From: Cyanobacteria bacterium SBLK
Lineage (GTDB): Bacteria > Cyanobacteriota > Cyanobacteriia > Cyanobacteriales > Spirulinaceae
NCBI GenBank assembly: GCA_017746715.1
Contig: JAGHZQ010000042.1
Coordinates: 1 to 41,693 of the forward strand
DNA length: 41,693 bases
Direction of reading: 5' to 3'
Numbering within the stretch: position 1 is the stretch's first letter; every line of letters starts with the position of its first letter. This document shows, piece by piece, positions 32,509 through 41,573 of the stretch. The notes below the pieces were generated by a model that was not told the origin of the DNA, searched no databases, and saw nothing but the letters and a program-made list of their open reading frames with translations. A program made the position numbers and the translations under genes.

Positions 32509-32751
32509 ATGTCTGTCAAAATCGAATCCCTACACGAGGCATATCGCGGACGCGATGATTATTTTGCTGGGGGAAATATGTTCCTTTATTTCAGCCGATC
32601 GCAGGTCAAAAATAAGGACTTTCGCGGACCCGATTTCTTTGTGGTGCTGGATGTGGATAGAACGAGAGAGCGTCAAGGTTGGGTCATTTGGGACGAACAA
32701 GGACGCTATCCCGATGTTATATCAAATATCGAACTCCCCAATAATGATTGA
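32509..32751 (+). pseudogene. Uma2-family (DUF820) endonuclease-fold fragment
   Basis: The 80-residue frame from ATG 32509 reads HEAYRGRDDYFAGGNMFLYF, then VKNKDFRGPDFFVVLDVDRT, and GWVIWDEQGRYPDVI. This is the N-terminal half of Uma2 (PF05685) proteins, in which the PDFFVVLDV strand and later E-x-K residues form a PD-(D/E)xK-type site. After PDVI the match breaks and the frame stops at 32751, so the catalytic C-terminal half is missing. Uma2 genes are abundant in cyanobacteria and often decay. No downstream remnant was seen. Confidence 0.7.
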
Positions 32752-32755
32752 GCGC

Positions 32756-33709
32756 TTACATCCCCATTGCTGTTTTACCCTCTTGAATGGCAGCGAAAAT
32801 TTGTGCGGAAACAAAGGGCAATAACTCGCGATTTTGGGCCTGGGATTTGCCTTCGGTAAAGACGACTAAAAGATAAGGGGGCATGGTTGGCACTTCAATA
32901 TAAGCACAATCGTGGCGCACCCGAGAAGTCCAACCCGCCTTCGACCAAAGTTTTGCTTGCGGGGGCAAACTTTCTCCTAAAAACCCTTGTACTTGATTTT
33001 CGTCTCCCGGAAGCAATTCCATCGGCTCGAGGCTGCGACGGAGGAACTTCATCATAGTTTTGCAGCGATCGCTCGACACGGCCACCCCTCCAACGATACT
33101 GTGAAATAAACGCGCTACGGCATTCGCGGTTAACATATTGCGATTTTCCAGCGTTTCCCCAACGAACACCCGTTCTCTGCCGTAGGGACCGTCTCCCCAA
33201 GTTTTTTGGTTGACATTGATCGTCTCGAGTTCTTGCCAACCCAAAGATTGATAGTAGCGATTGACAATATTGCGTTGATATTGCCAAGTGGTAAAAGGTT
33301 CTGAGGAGAGTTCCGGACCGCTTGTAGTGCCGCTTAACATATCGACAACTAAGCTCGTGGCATCATTGCTCGATTCTGTAATCATATCCCGAATGGCGCG
33401 ATCGAGTTCCGGCGAACCGTTGACCATCTCTTTTTCCAGCCATTCAAAAATTGCCACCAGATAAAACAATTTAACAACACTGGCGGGATAGATGCGTTCG
33501 ACCCCACGATAATTGAATCCCCGTACCGGATAATGCCAAAATTCCTCGTAGGAAAGCGCCCCGCCAGTATTGACGAATACGGGGGGGTCGTACACAATCC
33601 ACGTGAGGGCAATTTGATTGCGAGCCAAATGGGGAAATTTTTTCCATGTCGTCTCTAAAATTTTCGAGCCGATTTGTTCGAGTTGTTCGTTTTTTTGGAA
33701 GAAAGGCAT
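32756..33709 (-). CDS. Class A beta-lactamase-like serine hydrolase
   Basis: The 317-residue product has the penicillin-recognising fold motifs: SxxK as PASVVKLF (Ser77, Lys80), SxN as ESSND near 113-117, and KxG as WSKAGWTS near 255-262. There is no signal peptide, so it is probably cytoplasmic or exported by other means. Many cyanobacterial homologues exist with no resistance role; a wall-related or other hydrolase role is as likely. It is divergent from the NlpC/P60 gene across 35 bases, and the two may share a promoter region. Confidence 0.88.
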   Translation of the reverse strand: MPFFQKNEQLEQIGSKILETTWKKFPHLARNQIALTWIVYDPPVFVNTGGALSYEEFWHYPVRGFNYRGVERIYPASVVKLFYLVAIFEWLEKEMVNGSPELDRAIRDMITESSNDATSLVVDMLSGTTSGPELSSEPFTTWQYQRNIVNRYYQSLGWQELETINVNQKTWGDGPYGRERVFVGETLENRNMLTANAVARLFHSIVGGVAVSSDRCKTMMKFLRRSLEPMELLPGDENQVQGFLGESLPPQAKLWSKAGWTSRVRHDCAYIEVPTMPPYLLVVFTEGKSQAQNRELLPFVSAQIFAAIQEGKTAMGM

Positions 33710-33744
33710 AATTCAATTATCAATAATCAATTCAATGAGTCGCA

Positions 33745-34437
33745 ATGTCTGAGTTTTCTGTGTATGTGCCGGCTTCGGCAACGGGTGAATATTTATGTCA
33801 AACAAATCTCGATCTGTACAATTCTCCTCATTGCGACGGATTGGCAACGCAAGCAGCAAAAGGCAGGCATTTGAGAATTTTACGACAGAAAGAGGCGGCT
33901 TGGGAAATTTGCCTGTGCGAAGATGATTATATGGCTTGGTTGCCTTGCAAGAGAGGCGATCGCCTTTATCCGGCTCCTTCTCCTTATGTTCCTCAAGCAA
34001 TGTCTCGCGAGGCGATCGCGGCTTGCATTCCCGATATTATCGCCTTTACCAAGGCAGCAATGGCAACCCCTCATCATTATCTCTGGGGGGGAACCGTCGC
34101 CCCTAATTATGATTGTTCGGGGTTAATGCAAGCAGCTTTTGCGGCTTCGGGAATTTGGATTCCGAGGGATTCCTATCAACAAGAAGCCTTTAGCGAAAAA
34201 GTTGCTTTTGAGGAATTGTTAGCGGGCGATTTAATCTTTTTTAAAGAAACAAAACGAGTCAATCATGTTGCTCTTTCTTTGGGAGAGGGGCAATACATTC
34301 ACAGTTCTGGCAAAGAGAAAGGACGCAATGGCATTGGCATCGATCGCCTCTCTCCCGATGGTGGCAAAATTGCCAGTACTTACTACCAATATTTATTTTG
34401 TGCGGGTCGAATCACGAACAGTTACTCGAGTCAATAG
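33745..34437 (+). CDS. NlpC/P60 family gamma-D-glutamyl-diamino acid endopeptidase
   Basis: This 230-residue C40 peptidase has an SH3b-like N-terminal part (about residues 1-85) and a catalytic domain from about 95 on. The catalytic triad is Cys124 in NYDCSGL, His174 in VNHVAL, and His186 in YIHSSG. The layout matches the cyanobacterial enzymes studied structurally from Nostoc and Anabaena, which cut between gamma-D-glutamate and the diamino acid of murein peptides. There is no signal peptide, consistent with cytoplasmic recycling. It neighbours a divergent serine hydrolase with wall-enzyme-like motifs. Confidence 0.93.
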   Translation: MSEFSVYVPASATGEYLCQTNLDLYNSPHCDGLATQAAKGRHLRILRQKEAAWEICLCEDDYMAWLPCKRGDRLYPAPSPYVPQAMSREAIAACIPDIIAFTKAAMATPHHYLWGGTVAPNYDCSGLMQAAFAASGIWIPRDSYQQEAFSEKVAFEELLAGDLIFFKETKRVNHVALSLGEGQYIHSSGKEKGRNGIGIDRLSPDGGKIASTYYQYLFCAGRITNSYSSQ

Positions 34438-34470
34438 TTTTTTTCTCTGGCGAGATCTCCCCTAACAGCA

Positions 34471-36750
34471 TTATTGGAACAAAGACGGTGTTGATTCGTA
34501 CAATGCTTTTAACATTTCCGCCATACTCGGCGATCGATAGGTAAAACGAACGGTAAATTCTCGTTTTTCGAGATCGACTGCGATCGCTTTAGCATAAACA
34601 TCATCTCCCGTTCCCTCGGACTCTCCCGTGTCAGAAGTGCGGAAATTTAACTTTAAATTTGTCATGGGTTCGGGCAAACTGCCTTCCTCATCTTTCGTAA
34701 TTTTAATAATGGCAGCTTTGGGGGATAATTTTCGGATTTCGCCCTGATAAAAGCGATCGCCCACCTGTTTCCCGGCAACAATTAAATAACGCAGCGATCG
34801 CGGTTCGACAAGCTGGCAAAATATCTCTTCCCGTTGGGGGATTGTCAGATTAAAAGGTTCTTTGACTCTCACAATGTGATAGATGGAAAGATTTCGCATG
34901 ACTCCTTTCGGGCGAATGATTTGTTCGGCAGCAATTTCAACAAATTCTTTGCCAATTTCCTCGAGGGTATAATCGGAAATCATAATTTGGCTTCCGGTGG
35001 TATAACTTTCAATGCGAAAGGTTAAATTAACATGACTGCCAACGGCTTTATATTCCGTATGCAAATCCGAACCCAAATTTCCCACCACGCATTCTCCCGT
35101 ATTAATTCCGATCCCCATTTCCAACGCCGGCCAGTGATTTTGCTCCATCTGTTCGTTCACTGCATCCATGGCTAATTGCATGGCGATCGCGCAAGCAACT
35201 GCATTTTTCGCATCATTTTCTCCCACTGTCGGCACGCCAAAAAAGGCCAAAACTCCATCGCCCATTAACTCATTGGTCATGCCGCCATAGTCGCTGATAA
35301 TCCCCAGCATGGTCTGTAAAAAGCAGTTGAGAATATCGACTACCGTTTCCGGGGGCAACCGTTCTGAAATCGCTGTAAAGCCCCGCAAATCGGAAGTGAG
35401 AATCGTGATTTTTTGTCGCTTTCCCCCCAACTTTAAGCCTTCTGCACTTTCCAATAAGTTCTCGACCACGGCATCATTGAGATAGCGCCCGAAGGTTTGG
35501 CGAATTTTCCCGGCATTGCGCGCTACATAAGCCGTAACGAGTAAAGTTGCGCCGCTAAATCCCAAAAAAGGCGGAATGACGGGAATCCACCAGCCCCATA
35601 AGAGGGCAAAGTAAGCGCCGCCAAACAACACCGCAGCCGTACCGAGGGCGATCGCCACCTCTCGCAAGCGACTGCTCAAAGCGTCGCTTCCTTGGTTTTC
35701 AATGCCATAGCGCCCCATCCAGCTCAACCCCGCCCCCAAGAAACACCAAGCCGTCAACCAAAGGATTTCCATCCATTCGGGCCAGGTTTTGAAGAGAGGA
35801 GCACCTTCTAATGCACCGCGAATGAACTGAGATACGAGTTGGGCGTGAATTTCTACCCCCGCACTGGGTCGGGCAGTACCCAAAATACCGCTACTAAAGG
35901 GCGTGAGAAATAAATCGTTGGCACTTTCCCCGAGCGCGCCGATGAGAATAATGCGATCGCGTCCCCAATCTCGAGGGACTTTTTCCTCCAAAATATCTCG
36001 TAGGGGAACGGTCTCAAAATAATCGCGATCGCCGCGATAGTCGATGAGAACTTGAAACCCCCTTCCCGTCCTCGCCCTGATATAACCCCCCGTATAGGAC
36101 TGTACGGGATTTAAAATGGTCTTGCCCCAACGCCACTGACCTGTTGCTAATCGCTCTAAAGTGATTCCCTCGGGTTCGAGATAAAGCTGTGCTAAAAAAG
36201 CCGAAAAACTGGTAATAATATTGTCATCGCGATCGGCAACGTAGGCAAATCCCCGACGCACGCGCCCGTCCGCATCTTGGATCGTGTCATTGGCGCCGAC
36301 TTTGCCTTTCTCTTTGAGAACGAGAGGGGGGGGAATGGTTTCGCGATCGCTGTCCCCCAGCACTTTTTGAATACCGATGATGCGATCGTTCTCGGCAAAA
36401 ACGCGATTTAATTCTTCATGACCCGGTTCTACGGGAACATCGCGATACATATCCAACCCGATCGCTTTGGGTTTCATGGCTGCAAGTTTGGTCAGGAGAT
36501 CGGCATAGACGCGATCGGATAAGATGACGGCTTCTTGTTGTTGCAAGTCTGTTTCGTCTATGCCGACAATAGCGATGCGTTCGTCGGGGGGGAGGGGGGG
36601 ACGCAAGCGCAGATATATATCGAATGCCCCCAACTCCCAAGGTTCTAACACCCCCGACATTCGCAGGGTGATGGTGGCGATCGCGGCAATGGGGGTCGCG
36701 ATCGAGACTCCTCGCCATTTCCAAATTAGAGATCGAACCCTCTGCTGCAT
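34471..36750 (-). CDS. CHASE2-domain nucleotide cyclase, possibly guanylate-type
   Basis: The product has 759 residues. An N-terminal helix (about 15-30) and a CHASE2 domain (about 40-310, including AIVGIDETDLQ) sit outside the membrane. Three helices follow between about 325 and 412, and then a class III cyclase domain (about 445-625). Metal aspartates are Asp454 in TSDLRGF and Asp498 in MGDG. The transition-state residues Asn575 and Arg579 lie in HVNLTFRIE. At the purine-specifying site, Glu494 stands where adenylate cyclases have Lys, as in guanylate cyclases; Lys568 occupies the partner site. The last 110 residues (GEIRKLSPKAAIIKI) look PilZ-like, but this is weak. It lies six bases after the DUF928 gene. 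Confidence 0.88.
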   Translation of the reverse strand: MQQRVRSLIWKWRGVSIATPIAAIATITLRMSGVLEPWELGAFDIYLRLRPPLPPDERIAIVGIDETDLQQQEAVILSDRVYADLLTKLAAMKPKAIGLDMYRDVPVEPGHEELNRVFAENDRIIGIQKVLGDSDRETIPPPLVLKEKGKVGANDTIQDADGRVRRGFAYVADRDDNIITSFSAFLAQLYLEPEGITLERLATGQWRWGKTILNPVQSYTGGYIRARTGRGFQVLIDYRGDRDYFETVPLRDILEEKVPRDWGRDRIILIGALGESANDLFLTPFSSGILGTARPSAGVEIHAQLVSQFIRGALEGAPLFKTWPEWMEILWLTAWCFLGAGLSWMGRYGIENQGSDALSSRLREVAIALGTAAVLFGGAYFALLWGWWIPVIPPFLGFSGATLLVTAYVARNAGKIRQTFGRYLNDAVVENLLESAEGLKLGGKRQKITILTSDLRGFTAISERLPPETVVDILNCFLQTMLGIISDYGGMTNELMGDGVLAFFGVPTVGENDAKNAVACAIAMQLAMDAVNEQMEQNHWPALEMGIGINTGECVVGNLGSDLHTEYKAVGSHVNLTFRIESYTTGSQIMISDYTLEEIGKEFVEIAAEQIIRPKGVMRNLSIYHIVRVKEPFNLTIPQREEIFCQLVEPRSLRYLIVAGKQVGDRFYQGEIRKLSPKAAIIKITKDEEGSLPEPMTNLKLNFRTSDTGESEGTGDDVYAKAIAVDLEKREFTVRFTYRSPSMAEMLKALYESTPSLFQ

Positions 36751-36756
36751 CTTGGC

Positions 36757-37437
36757 TTAATTAATCATTGTCGCGTCGGCATAGGACTCTAGTTTGACAG
36801 ATTTTAGGAATTCCAGCCATGCTTGGCGATGAGAATCTCGCAACTCCCAAAATCCTTCGAAGGCTTGCTGCCAAATGCCATTTTCCCCATAATAGTTGGC
36901 GCGATCGAGCGGGCTTCCGCTTGCTGGTGGAGCAACTTCCAGCCGTTGCATCAATCCTTTGATTTCTTCATCGACGGCAGGATTATCCAGATTGCAGCGG
37001 ATTAAAATTGCCCATTGGTGAATGGTATTGGGTTTGAGGTTCACTTCTTCGGGAACTTCGATTTTGAGAATGCCGGTCGGGGTATTTTCGAGAGAAAAGG
37101 TTGTTTCATAGACCAAATCTTCGCGATCGTCGAGAATCTCAAAGGTGAGTGCCTTATTTTGGATTGCCGGCATGGAAATATAAAGGGTAGGATTCCCAGA
37201 GACCGTTCTCAAGGTATTGCTGGGAGGAAGCAAGGCAAACATTTTTTGGCGAATGGGTTCGTCGCCGCACAGTCCGGGACGCGCTCCCGCCCCTCGGGTA
37301 TTGGGAGGCGCGCCTGGAGGGGGAGGCGCATCTTGGAAGCCGCCAGCCCGGGCGGGTATCTGGGGCATTGCGACGAAGAAGGCGGCAAATGCAAAACCGA
37401 TGAGAAACGAACTGTTACCGTGGGAGGGCGATCGCAT
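36757..37437 (-). CDS. DUF928 family secreted protein
   Basis: The 226-residue product has a signal peptide ending IPARA before GGFQDAPPPPG. The low-complexity Pro/Gly segment is followed by the DUF928 core: LLPPSNTLRTVSGNPTLYIS (about 69-88), PTGILKIEVPEEVNL (about 119-133) and IHQWAILIRCNLDNPAVDE. The C-terminus ends RQAWLEFLKSVKLESYADAT. AAGGAG precedes ATG 37437. In cyanobacteria DUF928 genes often sit beside CHASE2 proteins, as here; the periplasmic product could act on the CHASE2 sensor. That link is inferred from position. Confidence 0.9.
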   Translation of the reverse strand: MRSPSHGNSSFLIGFAFAAFFVAMPQIPARAGGFQDAPPPPGAPPNTRGAGARPGLCGDEPIRQKMFALLPPSNTLRTVSGNPTLYISMPAIQNKALTFEILDDREDLVYETTFSLENTPTGILKIEVPEEVNLKPNTIHQWAILIRCNLDNPAVDEEIKGLMQRLEVAPPASGSPLDRANYYGENGIWQQAFEGFWELRDSHRQAWLEFLKSVKLESYADATMIN

Positions 37438-37643
37438 TGTTGACTCTCCTTGCTTTCATTTCCGAGGGTTCAAATCTGTCTCAAAATTCACAAATCGAGA
37501 CGAACAAATTGACAAAAAAGAACCGAGGGAGTTCCTTTCTATTTTAGGAAATAATGCGTTAAGCGATCGCTGCCAACAATTGCCAGAACGATGGATTTTC
37601 CGTATTTTGCGCGAGTCTTTGGCAACATCATTGTTGCAAGGGT

Positions 37644-38930
37644 TTAACTATATTGTTCTCCCGTGTCGAGATTAAACAATAAATGCAAGGATTGAATGGC
37701 GCGGCGGCGAGCTTCGATATCTTGTTGGGCGCGGAGTTGTACCATCGGATCGTGAAGAATTTTATTGACAATGCCGCGAGTGAGGGCTTCGATAGTTTCT
37801 TGGTGCTTGTCGGCAAATTCCGTTCCCAAGCGGGAGAGGGCTTTTTCGAGTTCTTGTTCGCGAATATCTTCGATCTTGCGACGCAGGCAGTTAATGGTGG
37901 GGACTGTTTCGAGCGATCGCCGCCAGACTTCATAAGCTACCACTTCTTCTTCTAATAATTTCTCGGCTTCTCGAGCCATTTGACGGCGTTGGGCGGTGTT
38001 TTGCGCGACGACGGCTTTCAAGTCGTCTACGTTATAAAGTTGAATGCCATTCAAATCTTTGACATCTGCATCAATATTGAGGGGAACCGAGATATCGACG
38101 AGCATTAACGGTTGTCCAGGGGCGAGATGTGCCTCTAATTTAGCGCGGTCTAAAATGGGCTGGGTTGCTCCAGTGCTGGTGAAGGCAATATCGGAGTTGG
38201 CGATCGCATCCATCATCTCATCGAGAGGACGCAAAATTAAATTAGCGTCGGGAAATTGTTTGGCAAGGGTTTGCGATCGCTTTTGAGAACGGTTGACAAT
38301 GGTGATGTTATCTGCCTTTTTCGAGAGCAAATGCTTGACCAGCAATTGCGCCATTTTTCCCGCTCCAACAATGGTGACTCGCTTGTCTGTCAGATCTTCA
38401 GCTTTGATTTTCGCCAATTCTACCGCCGCCGAGGAGATGGATACGGCTCCCGTGCCGATATTGGTTTCGCTGCGAACTCGCTTTCCTGCCGCGATCGCTT
38501 GTTTGAAGAGGCGATCGAGCAATCTACCCAAACCTTTATGTTTTTGTGCCAGCTTGTGGGTCGTTTTCACCTGCGCTAAAATCTGTCCTTCTCCCAAGAC
38601 CAAACTATCTAGTCCACCGGCAACCCACATTAAATGACGCATGGCATCTTCATGAAGGAGAACGAAGAGATGGCGGCGCAACCGAGGCAGGATAATTTGG
38701 CTAATCTCTGCGAGAAACTGCGTTACTTCTACGACTCCGGGTTCGCTTTCGCTGGTAATAAAATAAATTTCGAGGCGGTTGCACGTGCTGAGAATGGCAA
38801 CTTCTTCGATATGGGGATAGGTTTTTATATGAGCGATCGCTTGTTCGAGTTGAGCTTCGGGAATGCTGACTTTTTCGCGAACTTCAACGGGGGCGGTTTT
38901 ATGGCTCAAGCCGACGACTGCAATATTCAT
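37644..38930 (-). CDS. hemA: Glutamyl-tRNA reductase
   Basis: HemA reduces glutamyl-tRNA(Glu) to glutamate-1-semialdehyde with NADPH, the first committed step of tetrapyrrole synthesis for chlorophyll and haem. The 428-residue product has catalytic Cys50 in [11 protein letters not shown] and His100-region residues in [20 protein letters not shown]. An NADP-binding motif [13 protein letters not shown] is near 186-198, and the C-terminal dimerisation helix follows. Length is normal. glpX precedes it on the same strand after a 156-base gap, an arrangement also seen in other cyanobacteria. Confidence 0.97.
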   Translation of the reverse strand: MNIAVVGLSHKTAPVEVREKVSIPEAQLEQAIAHIKTYPHIEEVAILSTCNRLEIYFITSESEPGVVEVTQFLAEISQIILPRLRRHLFVLLHEDAMRHLMWVAGGLDSLVLGEGQILAQVKTTHKLAQKHKGLGRLLDRLFKQAIAAGKRVRSETNIGTGAVSISSAAVELAKIKAEDLTDKRVTIVGAGKMAQLLVKHLLSKKADNITIVNRSQKRSQTLAKQFPDANLILRPLDEMMDAIANSDIAFTSTGATQPILDRAKLEAHLAPGQPLMLVDISVPLNIDADVKDLNGIQLYNVDDLKAVVAQNTAQRRQMAREAEKLLEEEVVAYEVWRRSLETVPTINCLRRKIEDIREQELEKALSRLGTEFADKHQETIEALTRGIVNKILHDPMVQLRAQQDIEARRRAIQSLHLLFNLDTGEQYS

Positions 38931-39086
38931 AAATACTTCTTAAAATTTCTTTGCCTGTATCTGCTTTATTTTCAGGGTTTCGCTGACTTAATTTATCATT
39001 TGCTACACAATACTTAACGGTTAGGGGGTGGGTTTGGGCTTGAGGAAACCCATTACTGATTCCCCATTGCCCATTCCCCCATCAAA

Positions 39087-40124
39087 TTAGTGCAATTCCA
39101 AATATTTGGGGCGATCGAACAGGTGAATCGTATCGACAAAGCGAGCGGTTTGCGACTGGCTGGAAATAACCAGACTTTGCGTGCGAGCGCCATTATGGAA
39201 GAAGCGAACTCCTTGCATTAGAGTGCCGGGGGTGATTCCGCAAGCTGCAAAGAGAACGGTTTCGCCATTGGCCAATTCTTCGGCATTGTAGACGCGATCG
39301 GGGTCGGTAATGCCCATTGATGCGAGACGCTCGAGATTGCTTTCCTTGCTTTCCCCAATGAGTCCGGTTTTGACAATTTCGGGATCGTAAATTAATTGTC
39401 CTTGGAAGTGTCCTCCCAAACAACGCATTGCAGCAGCGGAAATTACGCCTTCAGGAGCAGCACCGATACCCATGAGAGCGTGGACGTTGGTTCCCGCAAA
39501 AGCGCAGGAAATCGCCGCAGATACGTCGCCGTCACTGATCAGGCGTACTCGCGCCCCCGCCCCTCGGATTTCTGCAATCAAGTCTTTGTGACGAGAGCGA
39601 TCCATCACGATCACGACTAATTCGTCAATCGATCGCTCTAAGCAGTCGGCGAGAATTTGCAGGTTTTGGGTGGGAGTTTTATTGATATCAACGTGATTTT
39701 TAGCGGCGGGAGGTGCGGCTAATTTCTTCATATAGAAGTCCGGTGCGGCAAAAAGTCCGCCTTTTTCGGAAATGGCCAAAACTGCCATCGAACCATTTTG
39801 CCCGTAAGCGACGAGGTTGGTGCCTTCGCAAGGATCGACAGCAATATCGATTTCCACCAATTCATCGGGGTTGCAATAGTTTTTAGCATCTTCGCGGGTA
39901 CAGATCCCCACTTCTTCACCAATGTAGAGCATGGGTGCGTCGTCTCGTTCCCCTTCACCGATCACGATGCGTCCGCGCATGTGAATTTGGTTCATGCGTT
40001 CGCGCATGGCTTCTACGGCAACTTCATCGGCAGTATCTTTTTCGCCTTTCCCCATCCATTTGGCGGAAGCAAGGGCAGCCTGTTCGACCACTTCAATAAT
40101 TTCTAATCCGAGCGTACTTTCCAC
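39087..40124 (-). CDS. glpX: Fructose-1,6-bisphosphatase/sedoheptulose-1,7-bisphosphatase class II
   Basis: This enzyme dephosphorylates both sugar bisphosphates in the Calvin cycle of cyanobacteria. The 345-residue product begins [20 protein letters not shown]. It has the substrate and metal motifs [18 protein letters not shown] (about 53-70), [17 protein letters not shown] (about 96-112) and [20 protein letters not shown] (about 216-235). The start is GTG 40124, with AGAGGA seven bases upstream. Length fits the family. It leads a minus-strand pair with hemA. Confidence 0.95.
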   Translation of the reverse strand: MESTLGLEIIEVVEQAALASAKWMGKGEKDTADEVAVEAMRERMNQIHMRGRIVIGEGERDDAPMLYIGEEVGICTREDAKNYCNPDELVEIDIAVDPCEGTNLVAYGQNGSMAVLAISEKGGLFAAPDFYMKKLAAPPAAKNHVDINKTPTQNLQILADCLERSIDELVVIVMDRSRHKDLIAEIRGAGARVRLISDGDVSAAISCAFAGTNVHALMGIGAAPEGVISAAAMRCLGGHFQGQLIYDPEIVKTGLIGESKESNLERLASMGITDPDRVYNAEELANGETVLFAACGITPGTLMQGVRFFHNGARTQSLVISSQSQTARFVDTIHLFDRPKYLELH

Positions 40125-40604
40125 GGAACTATCCTCTTTTTTTAAACGGTTGAGGGGTGCTCGGGCGCAATGCCTTCATCCCAAGGAAAAGTCTATCAGA
40201 ATAGGTACCCCGCCCTACAAGGGATTGTTCGAGGCGATCGGTTTTCGGGTTGGGGGTTTGCTAGCGGGGGTAGCGATCGCTTTGGGATGGAGTTCCCGAT
40301 CGTTCCTGTTAAAAAGTGATAAAATGGGCGTTTCTTGCCATTTTTAAATGAGAAAAATATGACAAAATCATCTTTATTTATTAATAGCAAGAGAAAATCA
40401 AAGATCTTACTCTTGATATTGCAAGCCTGTTTTTTATAAGCATTGTCACAAAATACACTTAAAGATTAAGAAATATTAAAAAATTCCCAAAAAAAAATAG
40501 GTTTAGGTTAATATTTTTACAAAAGCAGTGGCATGAAGTGATAACAAAATCCAGCTTCATATCTAGCGATTACTTTTTATTACTTTAATTTTGATGAGGC
40601 TAAA
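40125..40604. other. Divergent promoter spacer, no gene seen
   Basis: This 480-base gap lies between glpX (minus) and the PEP-CTERM gene (plus). It becomes AT-rich from about 40,300, with runs of A near 40,478-40,500. ORFs here are short and have no ribosome site. Promoters for both genes must lie here, but I cannot pick a clear -35/-10 pair. Confidence 0.5.
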
Positions 40605-41378
40605 ATGCAAAAATCTTGCTTTCTTTTAAATTCTCTTTTTGTATTCTCTTTTGCTTCCCTGATAAGTTTCCAGCCCGAGAATGCTAGTGCTGCTACTATC
40701 AACCTGCAAAATGGCACTGCAACCTTTTCTCAACAGCTTTTTGGCGGTCCATTCACACCCGCTCAAGCAGTCGATGGAAATTTTGGCGATCCGAATGGTT
40801 GGGCGATCGCTCGTTCTCCCGATGTTCAAAACTCATTCAGCGAAACCGCCGTTTGGGAAACTGAAACAGACGTAGCAGCAGGAAATCTGGCGATTTCAAT
40901 GCACTTTTTACATAGCAATCCCGGACATTTGCTCGGACGTTTCCGTTTATCCGTGACGACTGACGATCGCAGTACTTTTGCGGATGGATTGGGCACCAAT
41001 GGAGATGTTACGGCAAATTGGAGCGTCCTCGACAATGCGATCGTTACCGGCCCGAGCGGGATGACTTTCACGACACTGGGAGATGACAGCATTCTTGCTG
41101 GCGGAACTGTTGCCGCTACAGGCACGTATACTCTCAACTATTCAACAACCATCGACAATATAACGGGTCTCAGACTCGAAGCTCTAGAGCATCCAACATT
41201 GGCAAACAACGGTCCCGGGTTTCCGGGAAACGGGAATTTTCTTCTCACTGAAATTACACTTGATGCAACGCCAGTTCAGGAGACAGTACCGGAACCTGCA
41301 GGAATTCTCAGTCTCTTGGTAGCAGCCGGTTTTGGAGTTGCGCTTAAAAACAAGAAACGTAACGAAGTTTGCGACTAG
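40605..41378 (+). CDS. PEP-CTERM sorting domain protein
   Basis: The 257-residue product has a signal peptide ending ASA before ATINLQNGTATFSQ. A beta-rich secreted domain of about 190 residues follows (GPFTPAQAVDGNFGDPNGWA, RFRLSVTTDDRSTFADGLG). The C-terminal sorting signal is VPEPAGILSLLVAAGFGVAL, then the basic tail KNKKRNE. PEP-CTERM proteins are recognised by exosortase and released to the surface or extracellular matrix. The middle portion resembles discoidin-like or carbohydrate-binding folds in general shape, but no motif proves this. GAGG precedes ATG 40605. No exosortase gene is in the window. Confidence 0.88.
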   Translation: MQKSCFLLNSLFVFSFASLISFQPENASAATINLQNGTATFSQQLFGGPFTPAQAVDGNFGDPNGWAIARSPDVQNSFSETAVWETETDVAAGNLAISMHFLHSNPGHLLGRFRLSVTTDDRSTFADGLGTNGDVTANWSVLDNAIVTGPSGMTFTTLGDDSILAGGTVAATGTYTLNYSTTIDNITGLRLEALEHPTLANNGPGFPGNGNFLLTEITLDATPVQETVPEPAGILSLLVAAGFGVALKNKKRNEVCD

Positions 41379-41404
41379 ATGGCGATCGCGATTGGGTCAA
41401 CTCT

Positions 41405-41436
41405 AGCGCACCAATTTATTGAATATTTGGTGCGCT
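41405..41436. terminator. Hairpin terminator after the PEP-CTERM gene
   Basis: AGCGCACCAA at 41405-41414 pairs perfectly with TTGGTGCGCT at 41427-41436 across a 12-base loop, and TATTATTG follows. It lies 26 bases after the stop and could also end the convergent transposase transcript. Confidence 0.6.
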
Positions 41437-41573
41437 TATTATTGCTAAAATTTGCAACCATTCAAGGAAAAAACGATCCCTACATTTGCAGAATGAGATC
41501 GCCGCTCAATTTCTGTCTGCTTCGCTTCTAATATTGAATTGCGATCGCCAGATTAATCAATATATAGCGTTTC

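Noticed and set aside
36585..36600. Long G run inside the cyclase gene
   Set aside because: It encodes the Pro-rich RPPLPPDE on the other strand and keeps the reading frame, so it is ordinary coding sequence.
37217..37675. A 152-residue plus-strand ORF across the DUF928 and hemA gap
   Set aside because: Most of it is the antisense of DUF928; the unique tail has no support.
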